In this document: in pieces, positions 12,143 through 23,504 of the stretch
Numbering within the stretch: the first letter of the stretch is position 1
Layout of the letters: each line of letters opens with the position of its first letter
From: Piromyces finnis
Taxonomy: Eukaryota > Neocallimastigomycota > Neocallimastigomycetes > Neocallimastigales > Neocallimastigaceae
Assembly (NCBI GenBank): GCA_002104945.1
Contig: MCFH01000067.1
Location: 1-64,000 of the forward strand
Reading direction: 5' to 3'
DNA: 64,000 bases
The notes under the pieces: model-generated
Databases searched by the model: none
What the model saw: only the letters and a program-made list of their open reading frames with translations
Told to the model about the DNA's origin: nothing
Position numbers and translations under genes: made by a program

Positions 12143-15100
12143 TTATAGAGAGGACAAATAGGGCTTCACATTTTTAATATGGACATTACGTTCTAATATC
12201 TTATGCGTGTCCAGTGTTTCTAGAACTAAAGTGTTGAATTTTGATACTTTCTTCACTTTAAATGGTCCTAAAAAGAATGGATCTAATTTTTTTCTACCTA
12301 TATATCTTACCAACACTAGATCATCTGGCTTGTACCGGTGTTGCATAGACTTTGCTGTTTCATTTCTTTGAAGCCAATAGTCGTGAGCTTGCTTGATATT
12401 TTCAGTAGCTTCTTGTACCCAATTCTGGTGTCTGACAAAACGTCTGAAATTGTATTCTTCGTCAGACTCATCCTTTTCTTTTGGAATATCTGGTAGCAAT
12501 ACGCTAAGAGGCCATAAGTCTTTTCTTCCATATAAGAGTTCGAAACTACTAAACCCTGTAACTTTCGAACGAGACGTACGCAGAGCCCATAAAGTTGCCG
12601 GAAGTATTTCGTCCCAATTTTCTTGATTTTTACATAAATGTCGAAGTATTTTTATTATTTCTCTATTTCTGTTTTCAACTTGTCCATTAGCTTCAGGGTG
12701 ATGTGGTGCAACGAATTGAACCCAGGAACCATATAAGTCTATCATTGTTTTTGTTATGTCCGAAGTGAACTGACTTCCATTATCAGTGACAATTATTTCT
12801 GGGACACCATGTCTTGCAAAGACGTCTTTTAAGAAATAAATAACGTCTTGACTTTCGATTCTCTTTAAGGGAGCGGCTTCAACCCATTTAGTAGTATAGT
12901 CTACTAAAACAATGATATATAAATTACCTCTATCTGTTAATGGTAGTGGTCCAACTATATCCAAACCAACTCTAACGAAGGGTCTTTCAACAGGACTTGA
13001 AATATTAGACAGGTTTTTAGGAATGGGTTTTGGACGGTAGCATTGACATTCTAAACATGTTTTAACGACTTTATTTACGTCGTTCCACATTCCTGGCCAA
13101 TAATATATTTCTTTTAATCTGGAAAGTGTTTTTTCAACACCTTCATGGCCGACAAGATGAGCCTTACGAATCAAGGAGAATTTTAAAGAGTCATCTTCAA
13201 TAACTTTTAAAAAGTTTCCAGATTTAGAGCGGTAAACAAGAGTACCATTTAAAAATGAATAGTTCTTCTTAACATATTCAATAATTTTGGGAGGAGCAAA
13301 GGTGGAAATATTATCTTCTTTGTCTTCTAAGATAGAATGAATAGAATTAATATTTAAATTTTGCGAAGAGGGCATACGGGACAAAGCATCAGCAAAAACA
13401 TTATTTTTACCTTTTTCATAAATGATGTCGACTCTAAATTCATTAAACTTGGCTATCCATCTAATATGTCTATCATTAGAAGGAATACTTGAAGTAAAGA
13501 AACCTACAAGTGGCTTATGGTCAGTGTATACTTTTACAACAAGAGGAGAAGCTGCAATATAGGAGCGAAATTTATTCAAAGCGAATAAAATAGCAATACC
13601 TTCTTTTTCAGTAACAGAATAACGCGTTTCAGCATCTTTAAGACATCTACTAACACAATAAATAGGAAACTCAATATCTAAAGAGTCAGAAGGCTGTAGA
13701 AGAACAGCGCCAACGGCATAAGAAGAAGCGTCAGTACGAATAATGAATTGTTTATTAGGGTCGGGATATTTTAAAATACTGGAGGAGCAAATAAAAGAAC
13801 GAAGTGTATGAAAGGCATCAGAATGGATATCTAACCAAATAAAACTAGCTTTAGGACTTGTAAGTTTATATAAACAACTTGAAATAGCAGCAAAGTTAGG
13901 AATAAATTTTCTATAGTAGCTAACTAAGCCAAGGAAGGACCTAAGTTGAGTGACGTTTTTAGGAGTGTTCCAAGAAGCTATAGCAAGAACTTTAGAAGGC
14001 ATAGGTTTAATACCATCTGCAGTAAGTACGTGACCAAGAACTTCGACGGAGTTTTTGCAAAAAGAACACTTATCAATATTAATAGAGAATTTATGCTCTC
14101 TTAGGATAATAAAAAGTTTTTCAAGGTCCTTTAAATGTTGTTTAAAGTTAGGAGAATAAACTAAAATATCATCCATGTAAACAAATAGACAAGTACCGAT
14201 AAGAGGCATAAGAATACGGTTCATCTCACGTTGGAAGGATGCGGGTGCATTAGTTAACCCGAATGGCATAACCTTAAAGTTAAAATTACCAAACTTAGTA
14301 GTGAATGCTGTCTTTTCGATATCTTTGCTATTCATTGGAATTTGATGAAAACCAGAAAAAAGGTCAATAGCAGAGAAATATTTTGCGCCATGAACAGATT
14401 CTAGTAGTTCATCAATAAATGGTAGAGCATACGCGTCTTTAATAGTAATTTGATTTAATTTTCTATAATCGACACACATACGCCATTTACCATTTTTCTT
14501 TTTCACCATAACAACAGGGAATGACCATGGTGAATGAGAAGGTTCAATGAGACCGTGTTTCAATAGTTTCGAAATCTCTTCTTTTAATGCTTGGGATTGA
14601 GCAAGAGATATCTTATAAGGTCTCAGTTTAATGGGTTTGGTGGATGTTAATTCAATAGAATGAGGTTCAGCATCAGCAACTGAAACATCATCAATGGAAT
14701 CGATTAAAACATCCCTATAATTTTTTATTAAAGAATGAAGTTGAATTTGTTCATCCTTTGAGATAATATTATCAATATCAGAAATATCTTTTAAGGAATT
14801 AATATTATTCATAATAGTAATATGATATAATTTATTTCCTTGCGATATGGAATCTGATGGTTGAGCAACCATAATAGAGGATCCATCAGTTTTCATATAT
14901 AAAGCGTCGTCATCAGGATCTATATATAGCCTATGATCCTTTTGTGACTGGCGCCCAAGTATGATATCATAGCAGGAATCTTCGTCTTCTAGGATCCAGA
15001 AGGTAGTACTTATTTTAAGCTTATCAAAACGAAGAACGAGACTTACTGCTTGATTAGTGGAGATGACTTGTTGGCTAGCTAGCTTGAAGAATGTTCTTTT

Positions 15101-15520
15101 AAAGTATTTAATTTTATGTTTCTTTGATATAATATCAAAGAAGGACTTAGTAATCACGTTGACATCAGAGCCTGTATCCACTAACACTCTTACAATATTG
15201 TTGTCAACAGAACCTATAACAGAAGCGATATTGACTTTATTAATGACGTTAATCTCATTACTAACATCAATGTTGTCAACACTATTGTTAACATTATTGT
15301 TATTATCATCACCATCGACATCACCTTCGTTGATAATATTAATAAATGAACTAATATCATCATCATCAAGATCCAAATTTTGAATGGCGTTTATTTTTCT
15401 AACGTCATTAGGATCAAGTTTTAAGCCTTTCGCACAAAGTCTTCTAATGATAGGGCTAACAGCAAAGAGTTGTGCAAAGGTAATACCAGCGTTGGTATTA
15501 TTGAGAGCATCATATACATC
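12143..15520 (-). pseudogene. pol: Outer Ty3/gypsy Pol, main part (PR-RT-RNaseH-IN)
   Basis: The ORF runs without stops from the inner element's insertion point (15520) to a stop at 12143. An Asp/Asn-rich lead precedes an aspartic protease with VDTGSDVN (~residue 68 counted from base 15376). Reverse transcriptase follows, with DYRKLNQ, MPFGLTNAPASFQ and catalytic YMDD (~400). RNase H shows TDASSYAVGAVL and YTDHKPL. Integrase has the HHCC finger (HLVGHEG...CLECQ), then DIVGPLP, TDNGSQF and ANGQVENRNR for the DDE triad (~805-898), and a C-terminal LGPFKV (GPY/F) module. No chromodomain is visible. Catalytic residues look intact. The reading frame is separated from its 5' part (21884-22576) by the inserted element, so it is a disrupted copy with no start codon of its own. 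Confidence 0.92.
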
Positions 15521-15525
15521 ATACT
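15521..15525. repeat. Target-site duplication ATACT (left)
   Basis: ATACT lies immediately before the inner element's left LTR and is repeated at 21879-21883 immediately after its right LTR. Confidence 0.92.
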
Positions 15526-16131
15526 TGTAAAGTCAGACACTAAACCGAATAGATTAGGATATCTAACCTATTACAATAACACAAAAATTTGAGAAATAAA
15601 ATAAAAAATTGTTTTATAAAATATCTTTTATTATAATAGAATTTTAATAATAACAATTACATCGATAAAATGATGAAAAATATCTTCTATTTATATTTTT
15701 CCTAAATACATTTATATTATATTATAACTATTTATTTCTTATATATTATTATTTAAAATCTACACTAAAATCTTAATTATTAATAAATATTTAAACTATA
15801 ACTATTTTTAGTAAAATACAATTGGCAATTCAAATTAAGTACCATTTAATTTGAATATGTGCCCATGTATTATTGATATATTAATCATTTATTATTTATC
15901 TATTTCTATAAAAAAACAATACTAAAACTAGGGATTTAAATTGAGAATATTAATTTACTTGTTAAACATTAAAAATAAATTAATAATTTATTTTGTTTTA
16001 AACTTTAATTATTAATAAATAAATTATGTCTCATTTTCTTTTTCTGAATATAATTTGTGTAACTTAAACAATAATACTTGTGGCTTAAGTTACATTAAAG
16101 ATATCAAACAGAGGCGTTTGATGTCTTTACA
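15526..16131 (-). repeat. Inner element 3' LTR
   Basis: 606 bp, starting TGTAAAGTCAGACAC and ending GATGTCTTTACA on the plus strand. It matches 21272-21878 apart from one A in a poly-A run. Confidence 0.95.
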
Positions 16132-16132
16132 A

Positions 16133-16143
16133 TCTCTCTCTCT
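16133..16143 (-). promoter_or_regulatory. Polypurine tract of inner element
   Basis: The minus strand reads AGAGAGAGAGA directly upstream of the 3' LTR. Confidence 0.7.
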
Positions 16144-16167
16144 AAGTCGAGCTCCTGCGAGATTAAT

Positions 16168-19100
16168 TTATAAGGAATCTTTTCTCGAAGGAATTTCAAT
16201 TACAAATGGTTGGTATCTGTGCTTGATTAGATTACCACCTTTATTCTTTCTTATTCTCATGGAGGAGTCATTCAACTTATGTTTTGACTTTTTAGAGTTT
16301 CTTTCGAACTCTTGTATTAATTGTTTGTCCGGGATCTGATCTTCAGAAACCCAAGTGGATTTGTCAAATCCTTTCCACGATAACTTATAAAATGTCTCAC
16401 CATTAACAGATTTCATCTTCTCAATTTTTTCTGGAATTTTTTCAATTAAATCTGTGCTAAGATGAATATTTCTTTTCCTACTATTAGACCTATCTATAAA
16501 CTCGTTTTCAAAGTATGGTTCTAACAATGAGACATGAAAGACTGGATGACATCTCATTGTCTTTGGGAGTTTCAATTTAAAAGCGAGAGAACTAACTTTT
16601 TCAATTATTTCAAATGGACCAAGCATTTGAGGTGCTAATTTCTTCTTCAAGTTAGTTCTCGGAGAATCTTTCAATAACCATACCTTCTTTCCCACTTCAA
16701 ATTCCGGGGGACTCATTCTTTTCATATCGGCATATTTCTTATATGTTTCTTTTGCTTTTTCTAAGTTTCCTTTTAATAATTTAAAGTTTTCACTCATATC
16801 AATTACTCTTTGTTCAGCTCTACTAGGTCTATCATTAGCCGGGATTTCCAAGCTGAACTTTGGATGAAAACCATAATTAGCAAAGAATGGGGATTGATTT
16901 ATAGATTGTTGTAAAGTATTATTATAAGCAAATTCAGCAAACGGGATAAGATCAACCCAGTTATTCTGCTTTTTATTGATAAAACAACGGAAATATTGTT
17001 CTAATATGCCGTTCACCCTCTCCGTTTGACCATCTGTCTGCGGATGGTTAGCAGTTGACAATGAATGATTGATATTAAGAAGGTCACAAAGTCTTGACCA
17101 GAAATCAGAAGTAAATTGCGAGCCTCTATCAGAAATAATGGAATTAGGAAGACCATGCAAACGGAAGACATTGGCAATAAAAGCATCAGCAGCAATTGAA
17201 GCAGTAGGAAGACAACGTAAAGGAATGGCGTGAGCAAATTTAGTAAATCTATCGACAACAACCATAAGTGTAGTCATATCTCTGGACTTAGGAAGATCAA
17301 CAATAAAGTCGATAGAGATATCAGACCAAGGCCTACTAGGAGTGTCCAAAGGGGATAACAATCCATAAGGCTTATGTCTAGGGACTTTGGATTTGCAACA
17401 AGTCACGCAAGATTTAATAAAGGATTTAACATCTGAATGAAATCTTGGCCACCAAAAGTTTCTTGAAATAAGTTCGACAGTTTTCTTAATGCCGAAATGG
17501 CCAGCAGCAACAGAATCATGATGGAGTTCCAAAACTCTAGTCCTAAGAGATTTAGGAACATAAATAAGATTATTAAATAACAAAAATCCTTCACCGTCAA
17601 TAATAACTTTATCAATATTTTTAATAGGTGCATTACTTGTAGAACCATTCATTTTAAATTGAACAATGGAATTATACAAATCGTCATTTTTAAGTTCTGA
17701 TAAAATAGAATCTATTAAAGGTTTGTTATCACTATGATGAAGCGAAATAGTAAGACAAGAAACATCAGAGTTAATAACATTCACTAAATGATCACTTCTA
17801 CGAGACAGAATGTCAGGCTTACCAGATTTCTTACCAGCTCTATAAATGAGTTTAAAGTCAAATCTGGATAAGAACAAATTCCATCTAATTTGTCTCTGAG
17901 ATAACATTTCAGGTTTTCTAGGAAATGTTAAGTTCTTGTGATCGGTATAAATTATGAACTGATGGCGTGCACCCTCTAAGTAATGACGCCATTCTTCAAG
18001 TGCAACTATAATGGCTAACAGTTCCTTGTCATATATAGGATAGTTTCTTTGACAACTCGTCAAACTTTTAGAAAGAAATGCAATGGGATGTAATTTGCCG
18101 TCAAACTCTTGAGAGAGAATAGCACCGACAGCATAATTACTAGCATCAGTTTCAACAATAAATTGTTTATTACTATCCGCATGTTTCAGAATAGGAGCTG
18201 ACGTGAACAAAGTTTTTAATAAATTAAAAGCGTCCTGATCTTCTTTCACCCAGTTAAAAGCAACATTTTTTCTAGTGAGCTTGTGAAGAGGGTTTGCAAT
18301 TTTAGCAAAGTCTTTAATAAAAATTCTGTAATAGTTACATAGACCAATAAAAGACTGAACCTCTTTAACATTCTTGGGAACCGGCCAATCGAGAATTGCT
18401 TTAACTTTATTTTCATCCATTTGCAACCCATCTTTTGAAATGACATAACCAAGAAAAGTGGTTTTCTTAACATCAAACTCACATTTTTCTAATTTAACAT
18501 AAAGATTATTTTCGAGTAGTTTCTTAAGTACCTTTTTAACATGCTCGTGATGCTCTTCGATATTATTAGAATAAATAAGGATATCATCAATATATGAGAT
18601 AACAAAATCATCTAAATAATCACTAAGAACATCGTTAATAAAGTGTTGAAAGGTTGCAGGTGCATTCTTTAATCCAAAAGGCATAACCAGATATTCAAAA
18701 TGACCATACCTAGTACGAAAAGCCGTTTTGTATTCATCACCTTCTTTAATACGAACAAGATTATAAGCGGATTTAAGGTCTAGTTTGGTAAAAATCTTAG
18801 CATTTTTCACCCTATCCAAAAGGTCACTTATTAAAGGTAAAGGATATGAATTACGAATTGTAATATCATTCAACCTTCTATAATCAATACAAAGTCTTAA
18901 GGAACCGTCCTTCTTTTTAACAAACAAAATTGGGGCACCAGCAGGAGACGATGATTTCCTAATGAAACCTTTATTTAAATTTTCATCTATATACTTTTTA
19001 AGTTCCTCTCTTTCAACTTCAGTTAATGGATACAAAGGTCCATAAAATAAAGTTGAATCATCCTTAAGCTTGATTTCGCAATCATAAGGTCTATGAGGAG

Positions 19101-20772
19101 GTAACACTTCACAATTTTTTTCATTAAACACTTCACTAAATTCTAAATATTGGGTTGGTACGGAGACCAATTTATCTTTATTAATATCCTTTTCATTATT
19201 ATTATTATTATTACTACATGATTCATTATTATTATTACATGTTTCATTAATTTTCGTTACAATACATTTAACCTTTTTATTAAAACTAATATATTCCTCA
19301 TCGCTATCATCTTCATCATTAATGGTTCTAACAAGGCGGCCTTTAATATACTCCTTTTCTTCAGGGTTTTTTAAAGGGGCTGTAGAGACAGATTTTACTG
19401 TTTTAGTTAAACTTCGGTCAAGAACATCATGATCTAGCTGGCTTTTTTGAGACTTCTTTCTTTGCTTCCTTCTTCTTTTACCTTGGTTACAGTGTCTAGC
19501 ACAATAACCGGAACTAAAAGCAATTTTCTTAGGATCATAAAAAGCTTCAGGATTATGCTTTTTGATCCAAGGTAACCCAAGAATAACATCAACTCCAGGA
19601 ACCTTTAAGCTATACAGCTGAATAACTTCATAATGGTTCCTATATCTTAGCATACATTTCTCCGACTTTTCCCAGACTCTGGAAATTCCATCATTGACTC
19701 CGGAAACACGGAATGGGTCAATATTCTCAAATTTAATGCCAAGATCCTCAGCAATATCCGGGTTAATAAAATTTAACTCGGAACCAGAATCAATCAACAC
19801 CTTGATTTTTGCTTCGGGGACCTCGTTAGTACTTAAATAAAAGTCAATAAAATTCAAATCATCTTTTTTGTCCATTACTCCTACTTTATAAATTTTCGGT
19901 TCAACAATCTTAGGAGTTTTTTCTTTAATTATTCTAAAAACCTTCTTGGGTTTTACTCTATTTGGACAATTAAATTTAAAATGTCCAGGTTTTTTACACA
20001 AAAAACAAACCCCCTTTCTCCTTTCTTCTTCAAACGTTCTTGGGCTCTCATCATAATTATTACTAGTTCCTTGAATATTTACATAACGTTTACGCTTCTT
20101 ATCAGCACTAATTCTAAAAACGTCAACATCCATAGGATCATTAGCCCTTCTATTATTAAAATAAAACTCACTCAAAGAATTCCTTTTCATCATATCTTCA
20201 ACTAATATTGTTGAGGATATTAAATGTTCCATAGATGACGGGTTTGTTTCGACAAACGCCAATTTCTCTCTAAGTAATGGATTTAAACCTTTCAGAAACA
20301 TATAGATCTTAGCACTTTCGTTAAAGTTGGAATTTTGGCTAACTCGTTGAAACTCGGTGATATAATCAACTACTTGACCAAGTTTTCTTTGTCTAATGTT
20401 ATCGAGTTTACCGTTTGCAACAACAGTGTCATATCGATCACTACCGAAATTAGCTCTGAGGCGATCTATAAATTCATCATAATGGTTCAATACATTACTA
20501 TTATTCCTCATAAGCGATGATGATCATTCCAGGGGTCTACCAGAGAAGTAGGAAATAACGAAATCAACCCGGACGCGATCTGTATTGTACAGTGCCGGTC
20601 GAGTTCGAAATACCAATTCTACTCTAGTTAAAAACCCATCTAAATCTCTATGTCTACCAGTAAACAACGGAGGAGCATTGATAATGTTCCCTGGATTTAC
20701 TGTAGAACCACCACCTCTTTCTTCCATTTCTTCTAAATTTAAATTATCAAAAGTATTAATTAATTCCTCCAA
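16168..20772 (-). pseudogene. gag-pol: Inner element Gag-Pol with in-frame TGA
   Basis: One frame runs from about 20772 to 16168, broken once by TGA at 20526-20524. The first 82 codons (no ATG until ~20727) are the Gag N-terminus. The 1,447-codon part after the stop starts within Gag. It then shows a zinc knuckle CFLCKKPGHFKFNC (~167-181), protease DSGSELN (~239), RT with DYRRLND, MPFGLKNAPATFQ and YIDD (~640), RNase H (ETDASNYAVG, YTDHKNL), integrase HHCC plus DFIVDLP, SDRGSQF and QTERVNG (~1064-1163), and a C-terminal chromodomain with YKLSWKGFDKSTW (~1375). Only the single TGA separates the two parts, with no frame change. It falls just after SGRPLE, where related Gags usually have an aromatic residue. 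It may be a recent inactivating mutation or a read-through site. Confidence 0.9.
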
Positions 20773-20845
20773 CTCTAATACAAAAACACATAAAATTAAA
20801 ATTAAGTAAAATAACGAGGGTTTCTTACTATTATTTCAAGTAAGT

Positions 20846-20884
<39 letters not shown>

Positions 20885-21271
20885 CGTCTTCTAACAATAA
20901 GTTAATAAGTTATTACAGACTCTCTCTGTATAATTACAGTGTCGAACAAGTTATTAACTAATGTTAATTCCAAACTTCAGCCGTAGTAATAGTCCTTTTC
21001 AAATACGAATTATTCGGTGAAGCGTTCCGATTGATTAAAGTATTCTTGTAGTCCGGTAGAATATCCCAAAGTTCTTGATAATCTTCCTTAGGTAGCCTTA
21101 GCAAAATATTCAAAAATTTCTTCTATTTCTTCAAGTAGAGTTTTCCAAAAAGTTCTTATATTTCTTCTAGTAGAATTCTTCTATTTGTCCTAGTAGAATC
21201 TTCCCAAAAGTTCTTCTATTTCTTCTTGATACCCTAACGTATTCGTAACTATCTGTTTAGGTAATTGTTAT
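20773..21271 (-). other. Inner element leader (5' UTR)
   Basis: This stretch lies between the 5' LTR and gag. It contains a run of over 30 T on the plus strand (20850-20884) and imperfect ~30-bp tandem units rich in TTCTTCTATTT / AGTAGAATT at 21115-21230. No convincing primer-binding site starting TGG follows the LTR: the first bases on the minus strand are ATAACAATTACC. No coding sequence is supported. Confidence 0.6.
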
Positions 21272-21878
21272 TGTAAAGTCAGACACTAAACCGAATAGAT
21301 TAGGATATCTAACCTATTACAATAACACAAAAATTTGAGAAATAAAATAAAAAAATTGTTTTATAAAATATCTTTTATTATAATAGAATTTTAATAATAA
21401 CAATTACATCGATAAAATGATGAAAAATATCTTCTATTTATATTTTTCCTAAATACATTTATATTATATTATAACTATTTATTTCTTATATATTATTATT
21501 TAAAATCTACACTAAAATCTTAATTATTAATAAATATTTAAACTATAACTATTTTTAGTAAAATACAATTGGCAATTCAAATTAAGTACCATTTAATTTG
21601 AATATGTGCCCATGTATTATTGATATATTAATCATTTATTATTTATCTATTTCTATAAAAAAACAATACTAAAACTAGGGATTTAAATTGAGAATATTAA
21701 TTTACTTGTTAAACATTAAAAATAAATTAATAATTTATTTTGTTTTAAACTTTAATTATTAATAAATAAATTATGTCTCATTTTCTTTTTCTGAATATAA
21801 TTTGTGTAACTTAAACAATAATACTTGTGGCTTAAGTTACATTAAAGATATCAAACAGAGGCGTTTGATGTCTTTACA
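21272..21878 (-). repeat. Inner element 5' LTR
   Basis: 607 bp, the partner of 15526-16131 with one extra A. It would carry the element's promoter, reading leftward. Confidence 0.95.
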
Positions 21879-21883
21879 ATACT
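21879..21883. repeat. Target-site duplication ATACT (right)
   Basis: An exact copy of 15521-15525, flanking the inner element. Confidence 0.92.
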
Positions 21884-22576
21884 CCTTATTTTTGCCAAGC
21901 ATAATAATAGAACGTAAGAAGTCGTAATAGTTTCCTTTCAGCGACTTCTTACTTCCAATAACTTCTTCCTCTATATCATCTTGATTACTAGAGATATCCG
22001 GACCAGTTCTCCTTTTGTTTCTGGCTTCTTTATTTTTCTTCTTGGCAGAAGAGATATTCTTGCCTGCAATTACCGAGGGGTCTAGGATGTCCAGGCGGGA
22101 AGTAGTGGTATGAAAATTTGAATTTTTCTCGTTTTGAATTTCTTGCTGTTCTTTCATCTGAGTGGCCTTTGTGTGTATTGGCAAGGGGTTTTCTCGAAGT
22201 TTCTTTTTCTTCGACTGAGTCACGTGATCCTCATCTTCACTTTCATCACTTTCTTCAGAACTTTTCCTCTTGAATGCGTAAATAAGGTTTTCGATGTCCT
22301 TATCATCGATTGTATTTGTCACGTGATTTTGTGTAACATCATCCTTATCTATGTCTTTGATTAGATCATCCACCAAAGGGTCAGAGAATTTTTCTTCAGA
22401 ATTTGAAAATTTTTCTGTTTTATGTGAGTCACGTGTTTCATCAACATAAACTTGCTCGTTTATGTTATTGATATTGTGGGTTTGGTTATTATCAATTTTG
22501 GAGTTAGAAGGGGAAGATTGAGAACTTCCCCCATTTAATTTAAATGGTTTTGGGAAAGGAGAGTAGCAATAAACTT
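21884..22576 (-). pseudogene. pol: Outer Ty3/gypsy Pol, 5' part
   Basis: This frame opens just after a TAA at ~22577, overlaps the end of gag by about 40 bases in the -1 frame, and stays open to the inner element's insertion point. It encodes a hydrophilic Ser/Asp/Glu/Lys-rich lead with no catalytic motif. When the inner element and one ATACT copy are ignored, the frame continues without a stop into 15520-12143, so these are two halves of one gene. There is no suitable ATG at its beginning, consistent with expression by frameshift from gag. Confidence 0.85.
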
Positions 22577-23404
22577 ATTCATATCTGACATTTCATTAGG
22601 GCAAAAACGAGCATCATGTCCTCTCTGATTACAGCGGTGACAGACATGAATTTTCATCTGGGCAAAACTCTTGGTCAGAGCCTCTAGATCGGATTCCTTA
22701 ACGTCTTTTGTACCTCCTTGATTTTTATTGTTATTACTACTACTACTGTTATTATTACTATTATTATTATTATAAGGCGATTTTTCATTGTTGGTAGTAG
22801 TTCTTTTCTTAAAGGAGCTATTGCTTTTGTTTCTTTTATAGTTATAGTCGGTTTCGTCATCACTTTCATAAGCTGAGATGGTTTCTTCTGCTGTGATGGC
22901 GATTCTCATAGCGTCCTTTAAGGTTTTTGGTTGTTTATTAATAAGAGAATTCATAATGGGAGTTCTCCTATTAAAGGCTTTAATGTAAAGGAAAACAAGT
23001 CTTTCTTCAGAAGGCTTATCCCTTTCTTTAATTTCTTTCAAGAGGTCGTTAAAAGAACGGTTAAATTCTCTAACAGAGCTTTTGTTTACTTTTATTTTTT
23101 CTAACTTATTTAGGTTTCTATTAGAGGTTTTATCATCCTCAAATAAGTTAGATATTTTATTGATAAATTCATTATAAGATAGGGATCTATCTTCATAATA
23201 AATATCACTACAAAGATCCTTTGAGTTACCGGTAGTAGCAAGCAAAGCAATTCTCTTCTTTTCTTTTTCAGAAAGAGCTAAGTCTTCTAAGATATCTTCA
23301 AGTTCCATTTTCCATCTGAAGAACTTAGTATCTTTCTTGCCAAGAGGGCTTATTTCTTTAGCCATACTAGCGGCTCTTTCAAAATTGTTTTTATTTTCAG
23401 TCAT
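22535..23404 (-). CDS. gag: Outer Ty3/gypsy Gag
   Basis: A 289-residue protein starting at a true ATG (23404-23402). The N-terminal part is charged and helical (capsid-like, e.g. FFRWKMELEDILEDLALS). An Asn/Ser-rich linker follows, then one CCHC zinc knuckle, CHRCNQRGHDARFC, near residue 256, for RNA binding. It is the first gene after the 5' LTR at 23505-24125. Length and order fit Ty3/gypsy Gag. The stop TAA (22537-22535) directly follows a slippery heptamer leading into pol. Confidence 0.9.
   Translation of the reverse strand: MTENKNNFERAASMAKEISPLGKKDTKFFRWKMELEDILEDLALSEKEKKRIALLATTGNSKDLCSDIYYEDRSLSYNEFINKISNLFEDDKTSNRNLNKLEKIKVNKSSVREFNRSFNDLLKEIKERDKPSEERLVFLYIKAFNRRTPIMNSLINKQPKTLKDAMRIAITAEETISAYESDDETDYNYKRNKSNSSFKKRTTTNNEKSPYNNNNSNNNSSSSNNNKNQGGTKDVKESDLEALTKSFAQMKIHVCHRCNQRGHDARFCPNEMSDMNKFIATLLSQNHLN
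22538..22544 (-). promoter_or_regulatory. Candidate -1 ribosomal frameshift site TTTAAAT
   Basis: In the gag frame the minus strand reads CAT TTA AAT TAA, so T TTA AAT has the X XXY YYZ form of a -1 slippery heptamer and sits immediately before the gag stop. Slipping back one base enters the open pol frame. No strong downstream pseudoknot was identified by eye. Confidence 0.7.
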
Positions 23405-23490
23405 ATTTAGTAAATAAATAAGATAATTATACTAAATATACTAATTAATAGGAATTATTTAAATTATCGGCTTTCCCACGGGACGACTGA

Positions 23491-23502
23491 GGTTCTCCAC
23501 CA
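23491..23502 (-). promoter_or_regulatory. Candidate primer-binding site of outer element
   Basis: Two bases inside the 5' LTR the minus strand reads TGGTGGAGAACC. TGG complements the universal CCA tail, and the rest would pair with a tRNA ending GGTTCTCCACCA. Which tRNA this is cannot be told from the window. Confidence 0.6.
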
Positions 23503-23504
23503 CT

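Larger units (their letters stand above)
15526..21878 (-). mobile_element. Inner Ty3/gypsy chromovirus-type retrotransposon
   Basis: This is a complete 6,353-bp element with 606/607-bp LTRs (TGTAAAG...CTTTACA) differing by a single A indel in a homopolymer as far as I can see, and a 5-bp ATACT duplication. It carries one gag-pol frame on the minus strand with a C-terminal chromodomain. That domain defines the chromovirus branch of Ty3/gypsy and is known to direct integration by binding modified histones. It sits inside the pol frame of the outer element, so it is the younger insertion. Confidence 0.95.

Noticed and set aside
16055-16339. Plus-strand 94-codon ORF over the inner LTR and pol end
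   Set aside because: It is antisense to the chromodomain end of the inner pol and to LTR sequence.
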